This document shows, one piece after another, positions 1 through 8,951 of a stretch of DNA of 64,000 nucleotides. Within the stretch, counting starts at the first letter, position 1, and every line of letters starts with the position of its first letter. The notes under the pieces are model-generated. The model saw nothing but the letters and a program-made list of their open reading frames with translations. It searched no databases and was not told the origin of the DNA. A program made the translations under genes and the position numbers. The stretch covers positions 7,102,053 through 7,166,052 of the forward strand of contig NC_020504.1 of the NCBI RefSeq assembly GCF_000349325.1, in the 5' to 3' direction. The DNA is from Streptomyces davaonensis JCM 4913 (GTDB lineage: Bacteria; Actinomycetota; Actinomycetes; Streptomycetales; Streptomycetaceae).

Positions 1-1
1 G

Positions 2-604
<603 letters not shown>

Positions 605-632
605 CCGGTTCGGCTGTTACCTGAGAGTGACA

Positions 633-674
633 TGGGGCGCGGATCACATACGATCCGCGCCCCACAGCTCTTTT
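633..674 (+). terminator. Intrinsic terminator of the DAHP synthase gene
   Basis: A perfect 13-bp stem (633-645 with 652-664) and a 6-nt loop lie 28 nt after the stop codon and are followed by CTCTTTT. This is close to a textbook rho-independent terminator and isolates the DAHP synthase from the iron-controlled bfd unit. Confidence 0.85.
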
Positions 675-698
675 ACGGCTCCTGTGAGCCGGGTAAGG

Positions 699-717
699 TT
701 AGGTTAGCCTCACCGAT
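699..717 (+). promoter_or_regulatory. Iron box (IdeR/DmdR operator) upstream of bfd
   Basis: TTAGGTTAGCCTCACC is a very good match to the 19-bp iron box TTAGGTTAGGCTAACCTAA bound by DmdR1/IdeR with Fe(II). It lies about 40-60 nt before bfd, so bfd is expected to be switched on when iron is scarce, in keeping with its role in releasing stored iron. Confidence 0.8.
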
Positions 718-758
718 CAAGGGGATGGCACATCGACCCCGTCCGGGAGGTGAACCGC

Positions 759-1007
759 GTGTACGTCTGCAGTTGCTTCGGTATCACCGAGCAGCAGGTC
801 AAGGAGCACGCGGCCGACGGTGCCTGCACCCCCCGCCAGATTGCGTCGTCCTGCAAGGCGGGCACGGACTGCGGGTCGTGCGTACGCCGTATCCAGGCGC
901 TCCTGGGCCGGGGCGCGTGCCCCCGCCGTGAGCTGGCCGAGCAGGGCAAGCCGGTGCTCACCGATCTGGCGACCGACCGGGCGGACGATCTGGCGGACGT
1001 GGCCTAG
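759..1007 (+). CDS. bfd: Bacterioferritin-associated [2Fe-2S] ferredoxin (Bfd)
   Basis: Small electron carrier that reduces ferric iron in the bacterioferritin core so that it can be mobilised. The product is about 82 aa. From this start the cluster ligands are Cys4, Cys6, Cys38 and Cys41 (CxC and CxxC, in VCSC and CGSC). I prefer the GTG at 759 because GGGAGG at 745-750 then sits 8 nt upstream; an in-frame GTG at 750 overlaps that site and is less likely. An iron box lies just upstream. Its partner bfr lies about 1 kb away on the other strand, separated from it by an insertion sequence that begins right after the bfd stop codon. Confidence 0.9.
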   Translation: MYVCSCFGITEQQVKEHAADGACTPRQIASSCKAGTDCGSCVRRIQALLGRGACPRRELAEQGKPVLTDLATDRADDLADVA

Positions 1008-1981
1008 ATGAGTAGTTCCGATGTGGTTCAGTGGTCGTAGGCGGTCAGTGACCTGGTGATGGGTGCGCCGATGGTTCGGTTGTGCCAGATCGCGCAGGTC
1101 ATCGCGAGGATCCGCTGGGCCACCCGGACGCCGACGCCTTCGATGGTCCGGCCGCCGTGCTGTTCGAGATCAAGCTGGCCCTTGAGGGTGTCGTTGACCG
1201 ACTCGATCAGCTGCCGCACCGTCTTGAGCAGGGCTTCCGCGGGCTGTGGGGTGGCGCGGTTGCGGTAGGAGGGCCGTAGCAGGCTGATGCCGCGAGCGGC
1301 GAGGAAGCGGTCGAGTTCGGCGGCGATGTAGCCCTTGTCGGCCAGGATCAGCAAGCCTGGCCGGCTGGCGGCCAGATACGGTTCGTCGTCGACAAGCGCG
1401 GCCAGGACCTGCCGTTCGTCGATCTTCGGGTCGGCCAGGGCCCAGGTGACGGGCAGTCCGGCCGGGGTGCACACCAGGTGCAGTTTCAGGCCCCAGTAGA
1501 AGCGGGAGTGGGAGCGGCAGTAGCCGTAGTTGGCCCATCCGGCCAGATCGGAGCGTTTGACGGTCTCACGCGAGCGGGCGCACTCGACGGGGGTGGAGTC
1601 CACGATCCACACATCGTCCAGCCATAGGTCGGTGTCTGCGGCCAGCGATCGGATGGCCCGTTTGACCAGGCCCAGCGCGGCCCGCAGGCGCTTGTTGTAG
1701 GCCGGCCGCTGCGGCAGATACGGGAACATCCCGTGCAGGTGGGCGTGGGCGAAACGCAGCCAGCGGGCCTCGCAGTGGAAGCCCAGTACGGCCTGTGCCA
1801 CCGCCAGGGTCACCAGCTCGGCATCAGGCAGCCGCGGCGGACGCCCACGCCGCCGCGGGGTCTTCAAACGGTCATCGACATGCACGTACAGTGCCGTCAA
1901 GAGGGTGTCTAAATCGGTCGTCACAACCCGATGTTGGACACCCTCCCTGCGTCCGTGAACCCCGCAATCGGAACTACTCGT
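1008..1981 (-). mobile_element. IS982-family insertion sequence, apparently intact
   Basis: Inverted ends ATGAGTAGTTCCGAT (1008-1022) and ATCGGAACTACTCGT (1967-1981) match at 14 of 15 positions and bracket one full transposase gene; total length is about 974 bp, normal for IS982. CTAG flanks both sides (1004-1007 and 1982-1985) and may be the target duplication, although CTAG is itself a palindrome, so the exact edges are uncertain by a few bases. The left CTAG contains the bfd stop codon, so bfd is not truncated. Confidence 0.85.
1028..1924 (-). CDS. IS982-family transposase (DDE)
   Basis: 298 aa, full length for the family. The N-terminus MTTDLDTLLTALYVHVDD and the middle WIVDSTPVECARSR are typical of actinobacterial IS982 enzymes. 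Likely catalytic residues are the Asp in IVDSTP, the Asp in LADKGYIA and the Glu in IESVNDTLKG. The frame has no stop or shift, so the element may still be active. The gene lies between bfd and bfr and has no metabolic link with them. Confidence 0.92.
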   Translation of the reverse strand: MTTDLDTLLTALYVHVDDRLKTPRRRGRPPRLPDAELVTLAVAQAVLGFHCEARWLRFAHAHLHGMFPYLPQRPAYNKRLRAALGLVKRAIRSLAADTDLWLDDVWIVDSTPVECARSRETVKRSDLAGWANYGYCRSHSRFYWGLKLHLVCTPAGLPVTWALADPKIDERQVLAALVDDEPYLAASRPGLLILADKGYIAAELDRFLAARGISLLRPSYRNRATPQPAEALLKTVRQLIESVNDTLKGQLDLEQHGGRTIEGVGVRVAQRILAMTCAIWHNRTIGAPITRSLTAYDH

Positions 1982-1993
1982 CTAGCTCTGGTT

Positions 1994-2470
1994 CTAGCTC
2001 GGCTGCTCGATCTGCTGGGCGAGGTAGAGCGCCTCACCGAGCTTGTCGATGAGCTCCAGCTGGGTGTCCAGATAGTCGATGTGGTGCTCCTCGTCCTCCA
2101 GGATCGACTCGAAGATGTTCGCGGACGTGATGTCGCCCTTGGTGCGCATCACCTCGATCCCGCGCTTGAGGCGGTCGATCGCCTCCACCTCCACCTGCCG
2201 GTCCGCCTGGAACATCTCGGTGACGGTCTGCCCGACGCGGACGTGGAACAGCCGCTGGTAGTTCGGCAGACCGTCCAGCATGAGGATGCGTTCGGTGATC
2301 TTGTCCGCGTGCTTCATCTCGTCGATGGATTCTTCACGCGTGTACTTGGCGAGCTTGGTCCAGCCCTTGTTGTCCTGGATCCGGTAGTGCAGCCAGTACT
2401 GGTTGATCGCCGTCAGCTCGCCGGTGAGCTGCTCGTTCAGGAATTCGATGACCTCGGGGTCGCCCTGCAT
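1994..2470 (-). CDS. bfr: Bacterioferritin
   Basis: Heme-containing iron-storage protein that forms a 24-subunit shell. It is 158 aa, the usual length. All ferroxidase ligands can be counted: Glu18, Glu51, His54, Glu94, Glu127 and His130, and the heme ligand Met52 is in DEMKH. The gene converges on bfd, the normal arrangement for this storage/release pair, but an IS element has been inserted between the two 3' ends. Its upstream region is AT-rich with repeated ACTTACT-like words. Confidence 0.95.
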   Translation of the reverse strand: MQGDPEVIEFLNEQLTGELTAINQYWLHYRIQDNKGWTKLAKYTREESIDEMKHADKITERILMLDGLPNYQRLFHVRVGQTVTEMFQADRQVEVEAIDRLKRGIEVMRTKGDITSANIFESILEDEEHHIDYLDTQLELIDKLGEALYLAQQIEQPS

Positions 2471-2561
2471 CGCAGAGGCTCCTTCCAGGGGAACGGGGGA
2501 ACTGGCAGGTTGCGCCGCATCCTTGCACCGGCAACGAAGATCGTCCAGTAAGTCTTCACTT

Positions 2562-2583
2562 AGTAAGTAAGGGCATGCTTACT
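2562..2583. promoter_or_regulatory. Possible operator/promoter region between bfr and the sulfite-oxidase-like gene
   Basis: AGTAAG (2562-2567) and CTTACT (2578-2583) form an inverted repeat with a 10-nt spacer. Further AGTAAG words occur at about 2547-2552 and 2566-2570. The stretch is clearly more AT-rich than its surroundings and lies about 90 nt upstream of bfr and 75 nt upstream of the divergent gene. It is not a good iron box; the regulator is unknown. Confidence 0.35.
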
Positions 2584-2656
2584 GCTATTTGCCCGGTTGG
2601 CCCGGATTGGTCTCGGGTGGTCAAGGGCACTGCCTCAGGTCTGTCAGGATGGATAC

Positions 2657-3289
2657 ATGGGTCAGCCGGTGGAGAGCGCATCTGGAGGAGCGGCACAGCC
2701 GGAGCTCCCTCCGGGGCAGCGCCTACAGCGCGGCTGGCCGGTCACCCACTACGGGCCGGTCCCCAAGTTCCGTCCCGAGCGCTGGGAGTTCAGGGTCTTC
2801 GGGGCCACCGCCGACGGCGAGAAGCACTGCTGGAACCACGAGGAGTTCGCGGCCCTGCCGTACACCTCCGTCGTGGCCGATCTGCACTGCGTCACGAAGT
2901 TCAGCATGCTGGGCGCCGAGTGGGGCGGGATCCCCGCCCGGACCATCCTGGAGCTCGCCCCGCCCGCCCCGGCCGTCACCCATGTGATGGTGTGGGCCGA
3001 GTACGGCTTCAGCTCGAATCTGCGCCTGGAGGACTTCGCCGCAGAGCGCACCATCTTCGCCACCCACAAGGACGGCGAACTGCTCACCGCGGAGCACGGC
3101 TTCCCGCTCCGCCTCGTCGTGCCCCATCTGTACGCCTGGAAGGGCCCCAAATGGGTCCGCGGCGTGGAGTACATGACCGCCGACCGCCGCGGCTTCTGGG
3201 AGGAGCGCGGCTATCACAACATCGGCGACCCCTGGAAGGAACAGCGCTACTCCTACCAGGAGGAGCCGGGGGACGGCCCTGAGCTCTAG
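2657..3289 (+). CDS. Sulfite-oxidase-like molybdopterin-binding oxidoreductase
   Basis: About 210 aa, close to a single molybdopterin-binding fold of the sulfite oxidase/YedY type without heme or dimerisation domains. DLHCVTKFS contains the conserved Cys expected to ligate molybdenum, and HVMVWAEYGFS, GFPLRLVVPHLYAWKGPKWV and a C-terminal GYHNIGDPW match this group. No Tat signal is visible, so it is probably cytoplasmic. The ATG at 2657 is chosen because the family homology starts shortly after it; an upstream in-frame start at 2597 would add 20 unconserved residues. Substrate unknown. Confidence 0.85.
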   Translation: MGQPVESASGGAAQPELPPGQRLQRGWPVTHYGPVPKFRPERWEFRVFGATADGEKHCWNHEEFAALPYTSVVADLHCVTKFSMLGAEWGGIPARTILELAPPAPAVTHVMVWAEYGFSSNLRLEDFAAERTIFATHKDGELLTAEHGFPLRLVVPHLYAWKGPKWVRGVEYMTADRRGFWEERGYHNIGDPWKEQRYSYQEEPGDGPEL

Positions 3290-3296
3290 GCTCCGT

Positions 3297-3324
3297 GGGC
3301 TCTGGGCTCTGGGCTCTGGGCTCT
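3297..3324. repeat. Four perfect tandem copies of GGGCTCT
   Basis: A 7-bp unit is repeated four times without error between two convergent genes. The last copy runs into the stop codon of the endonuclease IV gene (3323-3325). It is a simple repeat that could change length by slippage, which would extend or alter only the 3' ends. Confidence 0.8.
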
Positions 3325-4201
3325 AGCCGTCCCTGAGCCTCTTCAGCCGCTCCACGTCCGCCGCGTGCCCTTCCTTGCCGCCGGGCGTCTCGATGATCAG
3401 CGGTACGCCCTCGGTGGCCGGGTGGGTCATCAGCGCCCGGAACGGGTCCTCGCCGATATGTCCGGCGCCAATGTTGGCGTGCCGGTCCTTGTGGGCGCCG
3501 ACCACATCCTTGGAGTCATTGGCGTGGATCAGCTTCAGGCGTCCCTCGCCGACCGTGTCCACCAGTAGGTCCAGGGTCTGATGCATGCCGTGCGGGCCTG
3601 TCAGATCGTGTCCGGCGGCGAAGATGTGACAGGTGTCCAGGCAGACGCCCAGCTTGGGATGGGCGTCCAGAGCCTCGAAGTAGGGCCCGAAGTCCCAGGT
3701 GCGCGAGCAGATCGAGGAGCCCTGGCCCGCGGTGGACTCCAGCAGCAGGAACGGGTCGTCGTCCTGGGTCAGCTCGTCCAGCAGCGGCAGCATGTGCTCC
3801 CGCACCTGCTTCAGCGCCACCGAGCGGTCCCGGCCTCCGGTCGCGCTGCCCGTGTGCACGACCACGCCCAGCGCGCCGATTTCCCGCCCCCGCCGCAGCG
3901 AGTGCCGCAGCGACTCCACCGACCGCTCCACGGTCGCCTCGGTGTGCGAGCCGAAGTTGATCAGATACGGGGCATGGACGTACGCCGGTATCGACCCCTC
4001 CGCGCAGGCCGCGCGGAACTCCTCGTCCTGCCGCGGATTGCCCACCGGGGTGGCCCACCCGCGCGGATTGGCGACGAAGACCTGCACGGTCTCGGCCTTG
4101 AGCTCACGGGCGTAGGACAGACCGACCGAGTTCAGGCCGCCGGCCACCGGGACATGGCCGCCGACGGGATTGCGGATCATCTGTGGTGCGCGTCCCGTCA
4201 C
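3323..4201 (-). CDS. nfo: Deoxyribonuclease IV (AP endonuclease, Nfo family)
   Basis: Zn-dependent endonuclease that cuts at abasic sites in base excision repair. 292 aa, a normal length. Metal-binding motifs of the AP endonuclease 2 family are present in order: VHTGSATGG, LLESTAGQG, CLDTCHIFAAGHD, HANDSKD, RHANIGAGHIG and IIETPGG. The GTG start at 4201 overlaps the stop codon of the upstream PASTA kinase as GTGA, so the two genes should be co-transcribed and translationally coupled. There is no known biochemical link between the two. Confidence 0.93.
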   Translation of the reverse strand: MTGRAPQMIRNPVGGHVPVAGGLNSVGLSYARELKAETVQVFVANPRGWATPVGNPRQDEEFRAACAEGSIPAYVHAPYLINFGSHTEATVERSVESLRHSLRRGREIGALGVVVHTGSATGGRDRSVALKQVREHMLPLLDELTQDDDPFLLLESTAGQGSSICSRTWDFGPYFEALDAHPKLGVCLDTCHIFAAGHDLTGPHGMHQTLDLLVDTVGEGRLKLIHANDSKDVVGAHKDRHANIGAGHIGEDPFRALMTHPATEGVPLIIETPGGKEGHAADVERLKRLRDG

Positions 4202-6138
4202 CGGATCTCGATGGTGATCGTCGAGCCCTTGGGCGCGGTGTCGCCGCCCTCCACGGACTGGCCCTCGACGGTGTCGCCGAACAGGCCCAGCAGCCCGCGG
4301 TCCTCCTCGACCTCGAAGCCCGCGGCCTCCAGCTCGGCCTTGGCGTCGTCGACGTTGTCGCCGACCACGTCCGGGACCTCGACCATCTCGGGGCCCTTGG
4401 ACAGCGTCAGCGTCACCGTGTCCCCGACGACGACCTCGCTGTCGGCCTCCGGCGACTGCGCCGCGACCTCGCCCTTCTCGAAGTCGGGGGAGGTGACCTG
4501 CTCGGCGGCGACCTTCACCTTCAGACCGACCTCGTCCAGCTCGGCCCTGGCGTCGTCGAGGCTCTCACCGGTGACGTCCGGAACGTCGACCGGACGGCCC
4601 TTGCTGACGACCAGCGCCACCGCGGAGCCCGAGCGGCGCTCGGTACCGGCGGTGGGGTCGGTGGAGATCACCGAGCCCCGGGCGACGGAGTCGCTGAACT
4701 CCCGGGTCACCATGCCCGGTTCCAGGCCCGCGCCGGCGAGCAGCTCCCGCGCCTTGTCCAGGCGGTAGCCCTCCAGATCGGGGACCTTCACGACCTCCGG
4801 GCCCTTGGAGACGACCAGGTTCACCGAGTCGTTCTGCCGGATCCGGCTGCCGACCGCGGGGTCGGTGCTGATGACCTGGCCGCGCTTGACGGTGTCACTG
4901 AAGGCACGGTCGACCTTGCCGACCTCCAGACCGGCGTCCTCCAGCCGGTCCGCGGCCTTCGCCTCCGGCTGGCTCAGCAGTGCCGGGACCCGGGTGAACT
5001 GGCCGGAGTTGATGTACCAGACGCCGGCGCCGACACCGAGCACGAGCAGCACGGCGACGACGAGGGCGAGCGGGCCGCGCCTGGGCCCCCGGCGTCCAGT
5101 GGGCGCGGGCGGCGGCGGGGGCGGCGTTTCGAAGCGGCTCGTGCGGTGGAACCGGTCCGGCTCCTCCTCGGCCTCGTTGACCGGCAGCGGGCGCGGCACC
5201 GTCAGCGAACGCGGGATCACGCTCGTACGGTCCTCGGCGTTGTCGTGCTCGGCGGACAGGGCCTGCGGGGGCAGCGCGTCCAGCTGGTCCGCGCCGAGCC
5301 CGGCCCGGGCCTGGCGGGCCTCGGCGAGCAGGGCGACCGCGTCGTGCGGACGTACGGCCGGGTTGCGGGCGGTGGCCGAGGCGACCAGGGCGTCCAGCTC
5401 GTAGGCCATGCCCGGCACGACGGCGGAGGGCGGCGGTACGTCTTCGTGCAGATGCTTGTAGAGCACGATCGCGGGGGAGTCGCCGTCGTGCGGCTTCTCG
5501 CCGGTGAGCATCTCGTACAGGACGACACCGCACGCGTACACGTCGACGCGGGCGTCGGCGGCGCCGGGCTGGTCGATCTGCTCCGGCGCGAGATAGGAGA
5601 CGGTGCCGAGGACGGCACCGGTGGTGCTGGTGACCGTGTCCACGGACCGCACCAGACCGAAGTCGGCGACCTTGACGCGGCCGTCGTCCCCTATGAGCAC
5701 GTTCTCCGGCTTCATGTCCCGGTGCACGAAACCGGCCCGGTGCGCGGCGCCGAGCGCGGCCAGCACCGGCTCCAGGATGTCCAGGGCGGCCCGCGGCTGG
5801 AGCGCCCCCCGGTCGCGCAGCACGTCACGCAGGGTGCAGCCGGCGATGTACTCCATGGCGAGGTAGACGTACGACCCGTCGGTGCCCTGGTCGAAGACCT
5901 GCACGACATTGGGGTGCGCGAGCCGGGCGACCGACTTCGCCTCCCGGATGAACCGCTCCACGAACGTGCCGTCGGCCGCGAGCCCCGGATGCATCACCTT
6001 CAGTGCGAGCACACGGTCGAGCCGGGTGTCCACGGCCCGGTAGACCGTGGCCATCCCACCGACGGCGATCCGCGCCTCGACGCGATAACGTCCGTCGAGC
6101 ACCTGCCCGACCAGCGGGTCCTGAAGGGTCGTATCCAC
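4198..6138 (-). CDS. PASTA-domain serine/threonine protein kinase (PknB/PknL type)
   Basis: Membrane signalling kinase. From the GTG at 6138 (start of VDTTLQDPL, as in relatives) it is 646 aa. Kinase domain about 16-280: VGGMATVY loop, Lys47, HRDMKPEN with Asp141, DFG 159-161, APEQ. A Pro-rich linker is followed by one membrane segment at about 350-370 and four PASTA repeats, each starting with a V-P-[DA] motif and ending in SKG. PASTA domains outside the cell bind muropeptides/lipid II in related kinases. The first glycine of the P-loop is Ala (IAVGG). A GTG at 6168 would add 10 residues. It overlaps endonuclease IV by 4 nt. Position near an Rv2175c-like gene and DAHP synthase resembles mycobacterial pknL. 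Confidence 0.93.
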   Translation of the reverse strand: MDTTLQDPLVGQVLDGRYRVEARIAVGGMATVYRAVDTRLDRVLALKVMHPGLAADGTFVERFIREAKSVARLAHPNVVQVFDQGTDGSYVYLAMEYIAGCTLRDVLRDRGALQPRAALDILEPVLAALGAAHRAGFVHRDMKPENVLIGDDGRVKVADFGLVRSVDTVTSTTGAVLGTVSYLAPEQIDQPGAADARVDVYACGVVLYEMLTGEKPHDGDSPAIVLYKHLHEDVPPPSAVVPGMAYELDALVASATARNPAVRPHDAVALLAEARQARAGLGADQLDALPPQALSAEHDNAEDRTSVIPRSLTVPRPLPVNEAEEEPDRFHRTSRFETPPPPPPAPTGRRGPRRGPLALVVAVLLVLGVGAGVWYINSGQFTRVPALLSQPEAKAADRLEDAGLEVGKVDRAFSDTVKRGQVISTDPAVGSRIRQNDSVNLVVSKGPEVVKVPDLEGYRLDKARELLAGAGLEPGMVTREFSDSVARGSVISTDPTAGTERRSGSAVALVVSKGRPVDVPDVTGESLDDARAELDEVGLKVKVAAEQVTSPDFEKGEVAAQSPEADSEVVVGDTVTLTLSKGPEMVEVPDVVGDNVDDAKAELEAAGFEVEEDRGLLGLFGDTVEGQSVEGGDTAPKGSTITIEIR

Positions 6139-6230
6139 GCAGGCGAGTGTACGAGCAGCGACTGACACGACTGCCGTTCAGTCCGGAACAGGGGCGGTAC
6201 TGAAGCCGACCTGTGACGCAACCCACGGTC

Positions 6231-6242
6231 GCAACCGGTTGC
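6231..6242. promoter_or_regulatory. 12-bp palindrome between thiG and the kinase gene
   Basis: GCAACCGGTTGC is a perfect palindrome directly after the thiG stop codon and about 95 nt before the kinase start. It could be an operator for the kinase-nfo unit or simply chance; no regulator is suggested by its sequence. Confidence 0.25.
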
Positions 6243-7040
<798 letters not shown>

Positions 7041-7253
7041 TCAGCCTCCTTGGACGGCGGTGAGGACCTCGACGCGGTCCCCTTCGGACAGGGACGTCGA
7101 GGACCACTGCCCGCGCGGGACGACGGTTTCGTTGAGGGCGGCGGCCACTCCGGAGGGCGCCGCGGTGAGGGACCGCACGAGCGTGTCGAGAGCCGTGCCC
7201 GGCTCGATCCGACGGGGCTCGCCGTTGACCGAGATGCTGACCGAGCTGTTCAT
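7041..7253 (-). CDS. thiS: Sulfur carrier protein ThiS
   Basis: 70-aa ubiquitin-like protein ending in Gly-Gly (AVQGG), the C-terminus that is adenylated and converted to thiocarboxylate to donate sulfur to ThiG. The ATG overlaps the thiO stop codon as ATGA, and thiG follows after 3 nt, so the three proteins are made together. No dedicated thiF lies next to it; a MoeB-like enzyme elsewhere must activate it. Confidence 0.95.
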   Translation of the reverse strand: MNSSVSISVNGEPRRIEPGTALDTLVRSLTAAPSGVAAALNETVVPRGQWSSTSLSEGDRVEVLTAVQGG

Positions 7254-8407
7254 ACGCGCTGCTCCAGGACTGCGAACCGCTTCGGGCTGAACGGACGGGC
7301 CTCGTCGATGAGTTCACCCGTGGCCAGGGCGTGCGCGAGGGCGTCGCCGGTGACCGGGGTGAGCAGCACGCCGTTGCGATAGTGCCCGGTGGCCAGCAGC
7401 AGGCCGTCGAGCTCGGTCGGGCCCAGCAGCGGCGCGTTGTCCGGGGACCCCGGGCGCAGCCCCGCGCGGGTCTCCGTGAGCGGCAGTTCGGTGATGCCGG
7501 GCATCAGCTCGTGCGCGTCGCGCAGCAGCTCGTACACGCCGCCCGCGGTCACCGTGGTGTCCCAGCCCTGCTCCTCGCTGGTCGCGCCGACGACCAGCTC
7601 GCCGTTCTCGCGGGGCACCAGGTAGACGTGGCTGCCGCGCACCATCGCGCGGACGGTCCGGCTCAGGAACGGCGCGTGCCGGCGCGGCATGGACAGCCGC
7701 AGCACCTGGCCCTTCACGGGCCGTACGGGAGGCAGTACGTCCTTCGGGACGCCCGCGAGCCGTCCGCTGAGGCTGCCGGCCGCGAGGACCACCTGACCCG
7801 CGGGCAGCACGGTCCCGTCCTCGGTCACACAGCCCGCGGCCCGGCCCTGGACGACGCTGAGACCGGCCGCCCACACCCGGTGGAAGACCACGCCCTCCAG
7901 TTCGCAGGCGGTCACCAGGGCCCGCGCCAGGCTCCGCGGGTCGATCTGGTGGTCGCCGTCCACCCGGAGCCCACCGCGCACCCCCGGCGCCAGCATCGGC
8001 TCCAGACGCCGGCAGTCCCGCCCGGACAGCCACTCGGAGTCCAGGCCCGACTCCCGCTGGAGCGCGTGCAGTTCCCGCAGATGCGCACGGTCGTCGGCGT
8101 CCAGCGCGACGGCGAGCGTGCCGCACTGCCGGTAGCCGAGGTCCTGGCCCGTGAGGTCGGTGAGCTCGGCCGCGAACTCGGGATAGCGGCGGGCCGAGGC
8201 CAGATTCAGGCCGAGCAGGGTCTGCTCGCCGTAGTGCAGTTCCGTGACGGCGGCCAGCATCCCGGCCGCCACCTGGGCGGCGCCGCCGCCCGGCTCGGGG
8301 TCCACCACGGCCGTGGCGAACCCGCGTTGCGCGGCCCGCCACGCCGTGACCAGACCGATGATTCCGCCCCCGAGCACGAGGACGTCTGACGAACGCGTAG
8401 GCAACAT
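7250..8407 (-). CDS. thiO: Glycine oxidase ThiO
   Basis: FAD enzyme that oxidises glycine to dehydroglycine for ThiG. About 385 aa from the ATG at 8407. The dinucleotide-binding motif VLGGGIIGL lies near the N-terminus, and the DAO-family C-terminal signature (RAGLRPGSPDNAPLLGPT, ATGHYRNGVLLTP) is present. The frame is open upstream to 8545, but that part is the riboswitch and is unlikely to be translated. First gene of the thiO-thiS-thiG operon. Confidence 0.95.
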   Translation of the reverse strand: MLPTRSSDVLVLGGGIIGLVTAWRAAQRGFATAVVDPEPGGGAAQVAAGMLAAVTELHYGEQTLLGLNLASARRYPEFAAELTDLTGQDLGYRQCGTLAVALDADDRAHLRELHALQRESGLDSEWLSGRDCRRLEPMLAPGVRGGLRVDGDHQIDPRSLARALVTACELEGVVFHRVWAAGLSVVQGRAAGCVTEDGTVLPAGQVVLAAGSLSGRLAGVPKDVLPPVRPVKGQVLRLSMPRRHAPFLSRTVRAMVRGSHVYLVPRENGELVVGATSEEQGWDTTVTAGGVYELLRDAHELMPGITELPLTETRAGLRPGSPDNAPLLGPTELDGLLLATGHYRNGVLLTPVTGDALAHALATGELIDEARPFSPKRFAVLEQRV

Positions 8408-8417
8408 GGGCGTCCAG

Positions 8418-8509
8418 CCCCTCCCTTCGCCGGCATGACCCGGATCAGGTTCGTACGGTCGGAGGCCGCCAGCCTCCCTCTCAGCCCGGTGCGTCCGGGC
8501 TCCCGCGAG
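8418..8509 (-). ncRNA. TPP riboswitch (THI element)
   Basis: On the minus strand the region reads GGGCTGAGAGGGAGG, then CGAACCTGATCCGGGTCATG and CCGGCGAAGGGAG, the highly conserved core of the thiamine pyrophosphate aptamer (CUGAGA ... CCUGAUCUGGAUAAUGCCAGCGNAGGGA). It ends about 10 nt before the thiO ATG. With no room for a separate terminator, control is most likely at translation initiation: TPP binding hides the ribosome site. Confidence 0.95.
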
Positions 8510-8568
8510 TGCTTGTACGTTGGCCACCCTAGCCGCTCGTTCCACGCCTCTGTAGGGAGCCTCGTCCC

Positions 8569-8919
8569 ATGCCCCGCTCGCTCGACGGCCTCGTCCTCGC
8601 CCCTGTCGCCGACCAGGCCCCAGGTCAGGTGGGAACCCGGACCCGGTTCACCTACCACGAGAAGGACGGTGAGATCTGGGCCGAGTACGCGGGCGGCGAT
8701 GTCGTACGAGGGCATCTCGTGGGTACCCGGGAGGGTGACCGGCTGGACTTCCGGTACGTGCAGCTCAAGCGGGACGGGACCACGTCGTCCGGGCACTGTG
8801 TGTCGACGGTCGTGGAGCTGCCCGACGGGCGGGTGCGGCTGGAGGAGACCTGGGAGTGGGAGTCGCAGCCCGGCCAGGGAACCAGCGTTGTGGAGCAGGT
8901 CACGCGGCACGACGGCTGA
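8569..8919 (+). CDS. Conserved protein resembling the so-called N-acetylglutamate synthase-like small proteins
   Basis: 116 aa, soluble, no signal peptide. The pattern FTYHEKDGEIWAEYAGGDVV, GHLVGTREGDRLDFRYVQL and a Trp/Glu-rich end ETWEWESQPGQGTSVVEQ matches a family of short beta-rich proteins often labelled N-acetylglutamate synthase in databases without evidence. I would not transfer that function. It is divergent from thiO and stands in front of an FAD oxidoreductase, separated from it by a palindrome. Confidence 0.75.
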   Translation: MPRSLDGLVLAPVADQAPGQVGTRTRFTYHEKDGEIWAEYAGGDVVRGHLVGTREGDRLDFRYVQLKRDGTTSSGHCVSTVVELPDGRVRLEETWEWESQPGQGTSVVEQVTRHDG

Positions 8920-8934
8920 CTGACAAATTGTCAG
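8920..8934. promoter_or_regulatory. Palindromic operator candidate upstream of the FAD oxidoreductase
   Basis: CTGACAAATTGTCAG is a perfect 7-bp inverted repeat around one central base, placed 18 nt before the GTG at 8952. Its TGACA-N3-TGTCA form resembles operators of MarR or TetR type regulators. No regulator gene is next to it. Confidence 0.5.
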
Positions 8935-8951
8935 TTGTCTATGGTGATCAG

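Noticed and set aside
4183..6165. Plus-strand open frame of 660 codons opposite the PASTA kinase
   Set aside because: The opposite strand carries all kinase and PASTA motifs; this frame shows only Arg/Gly/Asp-rich noise.
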